The translations under genes were made by a program, and so were the position numbers. A DNA stretch of 26,836 nt from an uncultured Desulfobacterales bacterium (GTDB lineage: Bacteria; Desulfobacterota; Desulfobacteria; Desulfobacterales; JAFDCJ01): positions 1 to 26,836 of the forward strand of contig CALZJV010000074.1 of assembly GCA_945787595.1 (NCBI GenBank). The letters run 5' to 3'. This document shows positions 8,719 to 16,460 of the stretch, in pieces. How positions within the stretch are numbered: the first letter of the stretch is position 1; each line of letters begins with the position of its first letter. A model generated the notes under the pieces. That model saw nothing but the letters and a program-made list of their open reading frames with translations, had not been told where the DNA came from and did not search any database.

Positions 8719-9177
8719 TTAAAAACCCATAATCCCTTTGGGAAGCGGGACCTGAAGCCACCTGACAAACACAACGTAAAAGGAGATTGCGGTTATCGCT
8801 CCGGTAAGGAATCCGACGTGCCATTTGTGCTTTCCGATTCCGCCGACCAGAACGGCCACATAGATAAACGTGGATGCGGTAAACCCCACGACGCTCATCA
8901 TCACGGCGGCAATCATGGTCAGCAAAGCGACAATCGCTACATTGATCAATCCTTTGACCTTTCCGCTGTCCGGAGTAGAGACGGCCGTCGCCCGCTTCCG
9001 GATTGCCTGGATGGTGAGCAGAATTCCCCCTCCGACAATGATGATGCTGGACCAGAGGGGAACAAAACCCGGCCCCGGCCCGAATCGGGACCAGTAGTCG
9101 AGCCGTACGGCCTGTGTAATGGCAAAGATGCCGAACAGAATCGCAATCACACCGCCGATGATATCGGCACGCTTCAC
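8719..9177 (-). CDS. tctB: TctB, small membrane subunit of the tripartite tricarboxylate transporter
   Basis: A 152-residue protein with four hydrophobic segments: about residues 6-22, 38-54, the region AIVALLTMIAAVMMSVVGFT, and a C-terminal helix around AITAISFYVVFVRWL. The start is GTG at 9177, with AAAGGAG about 8 bases upstream. It ends PLPKGIMGF, as is common in TctB. It sits between tctC and tctA in the canonical tctCBA order. It partners TctA in the inner membrane. Confidence 0.9.
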   Translation of the reverse strand: MKRADIIGGVIAILFGIFAITQAVRLDYWSRFGPGPGFVPLWSSIIIVGGGILLTIQAIRKRATAVSTPDSGKVKGLINVAIVALLTMIAAVMMSVVGFTASTFIYVAVLVGGIGKHKWHVGFLTGAITAISFYVVFVRWLQVPLPKGIMGF

Positions 9178-9245
9178 GGTTTGTTCTCCTTTCCGCTGCC
9201 ATAGCAGCCGGGACGGATGTCCCCGGCTGCGTTCTCCGTAAACTC

Positions 9246-10208
9246 TTACTCTTTGAGCAAGCCCATAGCGCCCAGGGCTTCACGGAACATCTCCTCGTTT
9301 TCCTTGATCACCGTTGTGTAATCTGCGCCCGGGATAAATCGGGGGGTCAACACCTTACCTTGGACATATTCCTTATCCCAGGTAGGGGTTTGACTTGCTG
9401 CTTTCAGCAAATCGACACTCCACTTCACGGCATCGGCCGGCATGCCCGGGGGGCCATGGACACCGCGCACCTGCCAGAAGACGATGTCGTGCCCCAGCTC
9501 GCGGAACGTCGGAACATCGGGCAGCAGTTTGACGCGCTCTTCGGTGGTGACGGCCAGCATGACGGCAAGGCCGCCCTTGACCTGGCTGATGCACTCGTTG
9601 GGGTTGGCCCAGGCCACGTCGATATGCCCGCCCAGCAGGTTACTCATGACTTCGCTGCCGCCGCTGAACGACGTGTAGTTCAGTTTGATGCCGGTGGCCT
9701 TTTCCAGAAGATAGGTGCAGACATGATCTTCGGTGCCTCTTCCGCTGCCGCCCACATTCAGGTTGCCCGGGCTGGTCTTGGCGGCTTTGACGACTTCGTC
9801 CACGCTTTTGAACTTGGAATTGGCGGCGACCACCAGCAGGTTCACATCTCCGGCCATCTGGGCAAGGGCCGTAAAATCGGTGGCCTTGATTTTCCCCAGA
9901 CCCGCAAGGGGAGTCGAAATCTGGCCTGAAGACAGTGTCATCCAGGTGTTCGGATCGCCCTTCTTGTTGATAACATACGCCTCGCCGATCTGGCCGTTTC
10001 CACCTTCCTTGTTGACCACGGCAAAGTCGGCATCCGCCAGGTTGTTGTCCTTGATGGCCTTGACGATAAACCGGGCCATGGTATCGCTGCCGCCGCCGGC
10101 TTTCCAGGGAACAACAAATTCGATGGTCTGTGCTAGGCCAATACCGGCAAAAGCGATTGCCATGACCATGGCCAACGTCATGATGAAAATACTTCTTTTA
10201 TGATTCAT
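9246..10208 (-). CDS. tctC: TctC/Bug periplasmic solute-binding protein
   Basis: A 320-residue extracytoplasmic binding receptor. ATG at 10208 is preferred (AAGGAG about 8 bases upstream) over an in-frame ATG at 10232. The N-terminus NHKRSIFIMTLAMVMAIAFA followed by GIGLAQ is a signal peptide. The mature protein begins TIEFVVPWKAGGGSDTMAR, the Bug-family ligand loop. GGSGRGTEDHVCTYLLEKAT and LLGGHIDVAWANPNE are further family motifs. It should capture a carboxylate and deliver it to TctAB. It is the first intact gene of the transporter set and lies just downstream of a broken ferredoxin-type gene. Confidence 0.93.
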   Translation of the reverse strand: MNHKRSIFIMTLAMVMAIAFAGIGLAQTIEFVVPWKAGGGSDTMARFIVKAIKDNNLADADFAVVNKEGGNGQIGEAYVINKKGDPNTWMTLSSGQISTPLAGLGKIKATDFTALAQMAGDVNLLVVAANSKFKSVDEVVKAAKTSPGNLNVGGSGRGTEDHVCTYLLEKATGIKLNYTSFSGGSEVMSNLLGGHIDVAWANPNECISQVKGGLAVMLAVTTEERVKLLPDVPTFRELGHDIVFWQVRGVHGPPGMPADAVKWSVDLLKAASQTPTWDKEYVQGKVLTPRFIPGADYTTVIKENEEMFREALGAMGLLKE

Positions 10209-10340
10209 GTTTCTGTCTCCTTTTCTGTTCATTGCGGTTGAAGATAAAAACTCCCCCTATTCAGTTTGTGGGCATCACCTCCTTGTCTTTCCTCCCTCCA
10301 TTTTTACACAGCCGGGCTGTCAAACAGCCGCGGAGCCGCT

Positions 10341-10851
10341 TTATTCATCCTTCGCCGGCGGCCTTCCGAATCCGAGGTTGGTCTTTCCGTTTATGGAAAA
10401 CCATATGCCGGTCTTCTCGATTATCGATGTTATGGGCACAGACCCATCGGGTTCGCAGCGGGTAGAGATATCGAGGCTGAAAACCGTATCGATTTGTTCT
10501 GAAACATTTTTTAGAACATCGATCAGCGGCGGGATGCGATCGGCCTTTAACGGAAATTCGAGAATGGCCGATAAGACCTTCTCATCCAGCACGTCTGAGC
10601 GAAACGCTCCGGTTGACGGATCCGACATCAACTCAGTGGTGGGATTGGCCGATTCAAAGACCACTCCCAGCGCCGAGACGCCTTTTGCAGCTTTTTCAAC
10701 ATCCCGAAATCGGGTTCCCAGGGTCGGATGACCCAGCTCGATTCCGATACCGATCCAGCCGCTTCTGAAGCGGCCGGTCACGTCGTTGGTTTTCATCTCC
10801 TCGGTTCCCCGCCCCGAAATGTCCGATGCATATTTCCGGATCAATCTTCAT
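10341..10851 (-). pseudogene. paralogue of the ferredoxin-domain protein with its Fe-S domain deleted
   Basis: The ATG at 10851 begins MKIDPEICIG, matching the first ten residues of the ferredoxin-type protein at 5629-6348. The next bases jump straight to the equivalent of its residue ~80 (DISGRGTEEMKTNDVTGRF) in another frame. About 69 codons holding seven of the eight cluster cysteines are gone, and the junction is out of frame. The remaining domain is open to 10341 and well conserved (ending GKTNLGFGRPPAKDE). A TTG at 10844 could in principle start a 167-residue domain-only protein, but the ribosome site serves the old start. I call it a pseudogene, with the caveat that the C-terminal domain shows no further damage. 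Confidence 0.75.
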
Positions 10852-10974
10852 AAATCTATCCTTTTGTGAACCGTCCACCGGTCATCGATCTGCGCACGGT
10901 GGAACCTTAGCGGCGGGTTGTCTTTGACGCGCAGCCAACATGATGCCATTTAAAGATAAGAAGTTTCTTTCATA

Positions 10975-11341
10975 GCGGATGAATCGAAAATGCTGAATTG
11001 GGCATCAGTTTCAGCTTCCGTCTTGGATGAAGCTACACCGCGACAAGACAGCCCAACATATTGAGGCGTCAATTAAACGGAATCATTAATTACTCGGATA
11101 ACGAAAGCTGGCTTTATTGTCAACATTGATTTTTTCCTAAGGATTGACTGTTATGTTCTATTTGAGCATAGCTAGCCGTTTTGCCCGGGCTGGATTTTTT
11201 ATAGAAGGCAGGTTCCCAACGGTTGTTCAACATCGATACTGTCATCATGTGAATCGAGCGCTTATAAACTTTAATTCCAATAGCTTAAATCCGCTGGGAC
11301 GAATATATAACGGTCATGATTTTATGCATATCTTAAAGAAA
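10975..11341 (+). repeat. island right-end repeat, copy 1
   Basis: Resembles 18337-18637 in the same orientation. Shared blocks in order include GCGGATGAATCGAAAATG, TCAGCTTCCG, GACAAG(A/G)CAGCCCA, ATATTGA(G)GCG, CAATTAA, TTGTTGTCAA-like, GAGCAT then CCGTTTTGCCCG, GCTGGATTTTT, CGGTCATGA and TTTATGCATA. Both copies stand just before a tRNA-Arg 3' fragment, and both encode a decayed peptide (SIASRFARAGFF here, GHDFMHILKK further on). This is probably the terminal sequence of an integrative element. Confidence 0.65.
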
Positions 11342-11521
11342 AAAGAGAAAATTCCATTTTTGCATTACCCCTATCATTCCTTGGTTGAACTGTGCCCAAA
11401 TTGTGCCCGTCAAGGTCAAATATTTCCAAATAGTTTCAAATGAAACCAAAAGTTAGTTAAAAAAGTAAAATAGAATCAAGTGGTTGAAATCACGATATTT
11501 TTGAGTTTAAAGAATCTTGCT
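11342..11521. other. A/T-rich non-coding spacer before the att copy
   Basis: About 180 bases with strong A/T bias. It contains a short direct repeat (TGTGCCCAAATTGTGCCC at about 11390-11408). The preceding 99-codon open frame at 11144-11443 is a decayed part of the right-end repeat, not a gene. Confidence 0.4.
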
Positions 11522-11571
11522 CTTCGAATCTTTAGGCCGCAGGTTCGAATCCTGCCGGGCGTACCATAATA
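11522..11571 (+). repeat. tRNA-Arg 3'-half duplicate (putative attachment site)
   Basis: These 50 bases match 2044-2093 (the anticodon loop through CCA and beyond) with only two substitutions, at 11531-11532. The sequence 5' of the match does not complete a tRNA. This is the classic footprint of site-specific integration into the 3' end of a tRNA gene, marking the far end of the island that starts at 2089. Confidence 0.85.
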
Positions 11572-11573
11572 GT

Positions 11574-11613
11574 AAAAAAAGTCGAAGAAGAGCAGCTAAC
11601 TTTGACTTTTTTT
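11574..11613 (+). terminator. intrinsic terminator after the tRNA-Arg fragment
   Basis: The arms at 11574-11587 and 11600-11613 (AAAAAAAGTCGAAG / CTTTGACTTTTTTT) pair over 14 positions with one G:U. They are followed by more T-rich sequence. It probably served the displaced tRNA 3' end and would now insulate vapBC. Confidence 0.7.
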
Positions 11614-11628
11614 ATTTTTTAATTCACC

Positions 11629-11657
11629 TTGACATCAGATGATTGGTCGCTTATCAT
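11629..11657 (+). promoter_or_regulatory. sigma70-type promoter for vapBC, near-leaderless
   Basis: TTGACA (11629-11634), a 17-base spacer and TATCAT (11652-11657). The likely transcription start falls within a few bases of the vapB ATG at 11667, and there is no Shine-Dalgarno, so the mRNA may be leaderless. Confidence 0.65.
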
Positions 11658-11666
11658 CAAAACATC

Positions 11667-11906
11667 ATGGCACGAACAACTATTGACATAGATGACCCCA
11701 TCCTCAATGAGATTAGGGCAATTCAAAAAAGAGAAGGCCGATCCATGGGGAAGGTTGTTTCTCAGCTTCTTGCTGAAGCGTTAATCAAGCAGAAAAATTC
11801 AGCGGATACTCCAAAATTCAAATGGATTTCGCGACCGATGCGGTCCCATGTAGATTTGACCGACAAAGAGGAAGTTTACCGGATCCTGGATAGGGATCCA
11901 AAATGA
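11667..11906 (+). CDS. vapB: VapB-like ribbon-helix-helix antitoxin
   Basis: A 79-residue antitoxin. ATG at 11667 is preferred to an upstream TTG at 11643 because MARTTIDIDDPILNEIRAIQ is the standard beginning of this antitoxin group: a DNA-contacting strand followed by helices, with EGRSMGKVVSQLLAEAL as the second helix. The C-terminal part (KFKWISRPMRSHVDLTDKEE) is the usual toxin-wrapping tail. It overlaps vapC by 4 bases (ATGA). A consensus promoter ends 10 bases before the start. It is expected to repress its own promoter together with the toxin. Confidence 0.85.
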   Translation: MARTTIDIDDPILNEIRAIQKREGRSMGKVVSQLLAEALIKQKNSADTPKFKWISRPMRSHVDLTDKEEVYRILDRDPK

Positions 11907-12337
11907 GCTACTCCGTTGACGTTAATATTCTGCTCTATGCCTCAGATCAAGCCGGTCCCAGATACGACGAGGCAATACAGTTTTTGCTAAACCGGGCCTC
12001 GGATCCTGAACTTTTTTGTATTTGCTGGTCGACACTGATGTCTTACATTCGGATTTCCACCCATCCAAGTATTTTCTCTCATCCGCTTTCACCTGAAGAG
12101 GCCTTGGAAAATATTGAGAGTCTTCTAAAACAGCCGCGTGTGCGGGTGTTGTCGGAAGACGATGGATTCCTGGCAATTTACCGCAAAGTAAGCGGCAATT
12201 TTCCGGTTCGCGGTAATTTGGTGCCGGACGCTCACATTGCCGCTTTACTGTTGCAGCATGGCGTTCGAAGGATTTATACTGCCGATTCTGACTTTAAAAA
12301 ATTTGAGTTCTTAGAAGTGAGAAATCCTTTCTCCTAA
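11903..12337 (+). CDS. vapC: VapC-like PIN-domain toxin ribonuclease
   Basis: A 144-residue PIN-domain protein. Catalytic acidic residues are visible in order: D6 in MSYSVDVNILLYASD, E38 in DPELFCICW or the acidic helix residues of EEALENIE, D107 in LVPDAHIAALLLQHG, and D122 and D124 in IYTADSDFKKF. VNILLYA and the PDAHIAAL segment are characteristic of the VapC group that includes TA-system PIN proteins with a long insert. It should cleave RNA when unbound by the antitoxin. It is translationally coupled to vapB. Confidence 0.87.
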   Translation: MSYSVDVNILLYASDQAGPRYDEAIQFLLNRASDPELFCICWSTLMSYIRISTHPSIFSHPLSPEEALENIESLLKQPRVRVLSEDDGFLAIYRKVSGNFPVRGNLVPDAHIAALLLQHGVRRIYTADSDFKKFEFLEVRNPFS

Positions 12338-12401
12338 ACCCATTTGAAGCACGTCCTATAATCATTGACAAGAGGCGGAAACCATTTCATGGCAACTTTT
12401 T

Positions 12402-13438
12402 TCAGACGATTTCAGACAGTCGCCTAAAAGAATACATCCCATCCAAGCCCTTGATCGGTCTGGGCTTCTTTTCATGCTTTGAGTAGAATAGATGTTTAAA
12501 CCGCTGATAATTGGTGGACACAAACTCCTTAGAGCCGATGATTCCCGAATCCGTAAAATAGCGTGTGCGGTATCTGAACCGATCGGTTCGGCTGAGTTCA
12601 AACTCCCTGTTGCGCTCCTTTTCAAGAAGCTTATCTTTAATTACCTTGACCTTCCCCTTTTCAGGCTGATTAACAGCTCCCGCTTCATAAACATATCTGC
12701 GATACCTTCTGATCCGTTCTTTTTTACTTTTAACATTGAATTCTTTTAACCCGAAGTCAGTGGAAAGAAAATTGTCCTGGTTATTGGTCTGGATATGATA
12801 GCCCAGTGAGTTCCAGCGGTACTGTTCCGGCCGCACCACCAGCCCTGCGCGCAAGGGATTTAAGTCAATATAGGCCAGGCAGTTGATCAGGGTTTCACCC
12901 TTTTCAACAATGACACTTTTAAACCGGTCTCCCCAGAAATATCCGCGCCGGTTATGCCGCCGGTTGTAGTACCTGGCAAAGCCGACTTTAATTTCACGGA
13001 CAAATTCAGAAAGGTTTGATAATTTTTCACGCAAAGATGGAACCTGCCCATATGCAAACGCACGGTCATCACCGTAAAAATCCTCATAGCGTATTTTTAT
13101 GTCGTCATCAGTAAATTTGTATTCGGGAAACATCTTAACCAGAAGGTGGAAGTAGTTCCCCATAAGGCAAAATCCTAAGATTTCGACTAAATACAGCTGG
13201 GAATATTTTCTGATCAGATCCAGCATAAAATCCTTTTCAAAATCACCCAAAGGGAAACCATCCAGGGCAGTCCTGGACATCAGGACAGTGGAACAGTAAT
13301 TCGGAAAAGTGGATCTATAGAGTGATGTTATAGGAGGATTTGATTAAATCTGAGAGTTGCAGGGGAATTTGGTTCCACATCCCAGGCATGATAAACAGTC
13401 GTTTCATCGTTTATTTTCAATCTTTGTGTTCTTGGCAT
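12402..13438 (-). pseudogene. second RAYT transposase, disrupted by a 104-bp insertion and with a mutated HUH motif
   Basis: A close paralogue of the RAYT at 3387-4319. ATG at 13438 begins MPRTQRLKINDETTVYHA, then about 104 extra bases separate it from the conserved MSRTALDGFPLG at 13280. The insertion shifts the frame and brings a stop codon. The remaining 292 codons are open, but the metal-binding HUH reads GNYFHLLVK, where the intact paralogue has GNHFHILVR, so the first histidine is lost. The probable catalytic tyrosine in CLAYIDLNPLRAG remains. Internal initiation at 13280 would give a protein lacking the first strand and one metal ligand. The gene is probably dead as a transposase. Confidence 0.82.
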
Positions 13439-13496
13439 CGTTAACCTCTCTACCCTACTAATTCGAAATTATCACCCGTTTATTTCATGAAAAATC

Positions 13497-13528
13497 ATCC
13501 GTGTCAAACATAAAGAGCCTGTCCCTCT
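13497..13528. repeat. RAYT upstream flank, copy 2
   Basis: ATCCGTGTCAA followed by AAAGAGCCTGTCCCT and a T-rich run, matching 4370-4400 upstream of the other RAYT. The two copies thus share non-coding flank as well as coding sequence. Confidence 0.45.
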
Positions 13529-13619
13529 TTTTGTTTTTATGGTAACTTTCATGATTGGGTAGTTGGGATAAGTAGATCCATGTCAAAATGGAAAATTTAA
13601 TGCCTATCTGGAGAAAATA

Positions 13620-14264
13620 ATGAAATGGACGGTGATTTGGCTGCCTCCAATAGATGGCGGTGATTTGGAAGATAGTAGGATTGTTTTGGATAAGTTTAAG
13701 GGTGTCTATATCTGGATACATAAACCAACAGATCAGGTTTTGTATATTGGAGAGGCTGGAAGAAATAAGAGGAACTTTTATGAAAGGGTGGTTAAAGAAG
13801 AAGTAAACTGGTTGAAAAACGGAAATTGGAATATTTACGACTTTGATAAGGAACCGGATTTCGGTAAGATGTTAAGAAGATATTTGGATTGGCAAAAGGC
13901 TAGGGATCCGGAAGTGAATAAAGAAGAAGTAGTTTATATTCCAAATGTCTCTAATTCACCACCAGAGGTTTGGAGTAGCTGTTGGCAATCAAAAGTGGAT
14001 GACTATATAAATAATTTGCAGTTTCTGTTTTGCACCGGTGAATGGAGTTCTGATGAAACCAAAAGACTATATATTGAAAGATTGCTATTGTGGAAATACA
14101 AAAGGTTTTACGCTCAATCGCCCGATTTAGAAAAGGATAATCGTCGAATTTCCATTGGCAAAGTAGATAAGCAAGTCCCTCAGGACATCACTTTCAACCA
14201 TATTGGTTGCGTGGAAAGTGTACCCAAAATGGTTCGGGACGCTTTGCCTCCGTCGTTGGATTAA
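13620..14264 (+). CDS. GIY-YIG nuclease-like protein
   Basis: A 214-residue protein. Its first third carries a recognisable GIY-YIG core: GVY at 28-30 and YIG at 42-44 (FKGVYIWIHKPTDQVLYIGE), then arginines 48 and 51 where the catalytic arginine helix belongs, and ERV at 55-57. A candidate catalytic glutamate lies in YIERLLLWKYKRFY near residue 155. The remainder is rich in aromatic and charged residues and is not recognisable. ATG at 13620 follows a GGAG site (TCTGGAGAAAATA). It stands alone in an accessory segment next to a dead RAYT and toxin-antitoxin genes. It could be a defence or mobile-element nuclease, but no partner supports that. Confidence 0.6.
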   Translation: MKWTVIWLPPIDGGDLEDSRIVLDKFKGVYIWIHKPTDQVLYIGEAGRNKRNFYERVVKEEVNWLKNGNWNIYDFDKEPDFGKMLRRYLDWQKARDPEVNKEEVVYIPNVSNSPPEVWSSCWQSKVDDYINNLQFLFCTGEWSSDETKRLYIERLLLWKYKRFYAQSPDLEKDNRRISIGKVDKQVPQDITFNHIGCVESVPKMVRDALPPSLD

Positions 14265-14311
14265 ATTCTTCAAGACACGATAGAAATCATATCATCGGAA
14301 TAAAACATTAG

Positions 14312-14863
14312 ATGAAAATTCATGGAAAAATTCGAAAGTATTTGGTTTCGCTTTTAGTTATCACACTATTTTTAGCAGGCTTATTGCAAGATGTTTATGC
14401 GGGGGTAACTGCGGGCACAAACGCCCAAAAACAGTGTGTCCAACGTTATGGTCTTACTTTCAACGGCGTCGGTCTGTGGACAAGACTGCCGACTGTATTG
14501 AAACTTTATGGCCAGCCACTGCGTATAGAACCTAAGGATAGTATTAACAACAACCGCGTAAATGGCAATTATTACTATAAAGATATTAAATTGCTCATTT
14601 TTAATTCAATTGTATGGCAGATTAATGTATTGACCCCAGACATTTCCACCAAGTCAGGTATTCATCTTTCCAGTGAGTTTTCAGAGGTCGAGAAAATGCT
14701 TGGTGTTAAGCTAAGGAATCCGATTTCCGGGCAAAACAATAGAGATAGGTATAAAATCCCAATCTGTCCTCCTGATCCTCCTGAAGTGGAGGAATATGTG
14801 ACATTTAGCTTTAATCAGGACAATCGCCTCGTAGAATTTACTGTTGAAGGGGTATTCCCATAA
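14312..14863 (+). CDS. secreted or periplasmic protein of unknown function
   Basis: A 183-residue protein with a signal peptide: basic MKIHGKIRKY, then hydrophobic LVSLLVITLFLAGLL, with cleavage likely after DVYA. The mature part holds few cysteines and patterns like a small beta-rich domain (TFNGVGLWTRLPTVLKLYGQ and later EYVTFSFNQDNRLVEFTVEG). It begins 47 bases after the GIY-YIG gene in the same direction. No family is recognised; the repeated turn-strand pattern recalls small periplasmic lipocalin-like or BamE-like domains, a weak impression only. Confidence 0.6.
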   Translation: MKIHGKIRKYLVSLLVITLFLAGLLQDVYAGVTAGTNAQKQCVQRYGLTFNGVGLWTRLPTVLKLYGQPLRIEPKDSINNNRVNGNYYYKDIKLLIFNSIVWQINVLTPDISTKSGIHLSSEFSEVEKMLGVKLRNPISGQNNRDRYKIPICPPDPPEVEEYVTFSFNQDNRLVEFTVEGVFP

Positions 14864-15047
14864 TCTAATGCTGATGTACTCTTTGACACATGACCAATCA
14901 AAGGAGCTTATGGTCTGTTGGTAGCGGGTTTTCATCTATGGCGGTGCGGACTGCAAATTTATTTGGGATGCAAATCCTTTCCACTTTATACGATACGGAA
15001 GACAGTTTAGGACATACTTTCGAATTATCAAATTGTTACCATAGGGG

Positions 15048-15359
15048 GTGAAGCTGATTATTTTTAGGGGCATAGCGATTTTCTTAACCCAACTGCCGAT
15101 TATCCTCTTTATCGGCGGCAAATATGATTTGCTGTTCGGATTTAATCAAACTCATTCAGCTTTCACCCTTATCATATCTCTGTTTGTATTGGTTCCTCTT
15201 CTTAATCTGGTCTGGCTTATTATCGAAATTACCTTATCTGTTAAGCAATTTAGACACCGGAATAGAGCATTATCTTTTCTATTACCGCTGATTGCCATTT
15301 TTTTCTTTGTAGAGTCCATTGCTATAGACCTCTATTTATTATCACAAGCGAGAATGTGA
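15048..15359 (+). CDS. small membrane protein, three helices
   Basis: A 103-residue hydrophobic protein read from GTG at 15048. Helices are predicted at about residues 5-23, 37-62 and 77-98. There is a basic loop (VKQFRHRNRAL) between helices 2 and 3, placing that loop in the cytoplasm. No ribosome site is well spaced, so the true start may differ. No family is recognised. Confidence 0.45.
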   Translation: MKLIIFRGIAIFLTQLPIILFIGGKYDLLFGFNQTHSAFTLIISLFVLVPLLNLVWLIIEITLSVKQFRHRNRALSFLLPLIAIFFFVESIAIDLYLLSQARM

Positions 15360-15504
15360 CTTTATCCATAAGGAAGTCAATGAACAGGAATTAATATCCA
15401 AAGGGATGAACTAGGCCACCTTCCCAAGCATAGCGATGATAGCTCCAAGGCATGGTTGTATGGCAAATTATTTGTAGCCTTAGTAACCAATAAGCTGATA
15501 AATT

Positions 15505-15717
15505 ATGCAACTAGTTTTTCCCCCTGGGGATACATCTTGGAAGAAGACTCGCCCGCAAAGCGCCTGGCGTGAATTCGGTTTTGTTTATAGTCAGGTCAAG
15601 CGTGCAATCGAGCCGCACTTGCCAATGGAAGAAATGATTGCACGTTGGAACGAAATATCAAAATTACTTTCTGAACCTAAACGAAGACGTAACAATCAGT
15701 TATCACAATATTTTTGA
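15505..15717 (+). CDS. small hypothetical protein
   Basis: A 70-residue open frame starting at ATG 15505. Its C-terminal half, PHLPMEEMIARWNEISKLLS followed by EPKRRRNNQ, is helical and basic, like a short DNA-associated or recombinase-linked fragment. It lacks a convincing ribosome site and may be a gene remnant. It is included because the amino-acid composition is protein-like. Confidence 0.3.
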   Translation: MQLVFPPGDTSWKKTRPQSAWREFGFVYSQVKRAIEPHLPMEEMIARWNEISKLLSEPKRRRNNQLSQYF

Positions 15718-15978
15718 GCATAATAATAGGGTTAAATAACTTAGCGCTTATGGGGGTGTCCCCCTGCACCCTTAGAGTTCAAAAATGTAACGCTTTCTTT
15801 ATTCGGTAAAACCCTTAACTTGTCGGGAGAGGAGGAATCCGCCTTGGAGGACTGAGCGTCAGCGAAATCCTACCGCAGTTCAGGCAGGTGTTCGAACTTG
15901 TTCTGAGCTTGTCGATGGATCCTGCACCCGCAGAGCGAGATTTCACGGCTTGATTACAGGAATCAAAGAGTTAAACGA
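15718..15978. repeat. REP-like repeat cluster preceding the degenerate att copy
   Basis: A non-coding stretch with GGGGGTGTCCCCC near 15750 and, at about 15892-15928, GTTCGAACTTGTTCTGAGC then TTGTCGATGGATCCTGC. The latter recurs at about 18660-18695 (TTCGAATTTATTCTGAG, TTTGTCGAAGGATCCTGC). Here an extra ~60 bases separate GGATCCTGC from GCGTACCATA; at 18688 the two are joined as in the tRNA. This site is therefore a tRNA-Arg fragment split by a small insertion. Confidence 0.5.
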
Positions 15979-16043
15979 GCGTACCATAATAAATACAGGC
16001 GCTTACGAACCAATCGTGAGTGCTTTTATATTTTACACTATAG
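15979..16043 (+). repeat. island left-end repeat, copy 2 with partial tRNA-Arg end
   Basis: Begins GCGTACCATAATAA, the last bases of tRNA-Arg plus its immediate flank, and continues with CTTAC, AATCGTGAGTGC and CTATAG in the same order as 2081-2146. It marks the left boundary of the mttB island. The stop codon of the truncated regulator (16038-16040, minus strand) is formed inside this repeat. Confidence 0.6.
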
Positions 16044-16367
16044 TTCGATGGCGGCTATTTCAAGGTCCGGTGTACTTACACCGGCTTTGAGGCTGAGACC
16101 ATCCGCCCCGATAAAAACTTTGGTGGCGTTTACCTGTCGGATCATTTCCATGGTCAACGGCCCTACAAGAGCATGCGTTGTGGGGTTGTAAGTACCGGGC
16201 AACAACACCAGTTCGGCTGTCATATTCACCGTTTCCAATTCCGATATTACACCGAGCAGTTCGCTCAAATTTGAACTCCGTGTGCTGAAATCTTTTTTCA
16301 GGTTTTCGATTATTCGCTGTTGCCGCTCGGCAGGCAAATACGAATGATATTTATCCTCATAATTCAG
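16038..16367 (-). pseudogene. DeoR-family regulator remnant with helix-turn-helix deleted and C-terminus cut
   Basis: The N-terminal segment LPAERQQRIIENLKKD matches the start of DeoR-type regulators. It then jumps to DFSTRSSNLSELLG and LVGPLTMEMIRQVNATKVFI followed by GADGLSLKAGVSTPDLE, parts of the DeoR sensor domain. The helix-turn-helix and linker (roughly 80-100 residues in the family) are missing, and the protein stops inside the island end repeat. An in-frame CTG at 16367 with AAGGAG about 8 bases upstream is where the original start probably lay; the first conventional start codon is TTG at 16337. It lies downstream of mttB on the same strand and may once have regulated it. It cannot bind DNA as encoded. 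Confidence 0.65.
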
Positions 16368-16460
16368 TGTAGTTCTCCTTTTTTCTAAAGGTAAGAATCA
16401 ATTTTCAACGCACGATTGCGTCATACAGTATGTTTATTTATGAATGGTTAAAGAGTTTGT

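Noticed and set aside
8000..9283. Long minus-strand frame overlapping tctB and tctA
   Set aside because: It is in a shifted frame relative to two well supported transporter genes and is Arg/His/Cys rich, a usual shadow of GC-rich coding sequence.
11144..11443. 99-codon open frame as a gene
   Set aside because: It lies in the right-end repeat. Its counterpart at 18527 keeps only scattered blocks of similarity with different lengths, indicating decayed non-functional sequence.
15718..15978. CRISPR array or riboswitch in the repeat-rich spacer
   Set aside because: The repeats are few, irregularly spaced and match the TTCTGAG..TTGTCGA dispersed repeat, with no regular spacers or known aptamer pattern.
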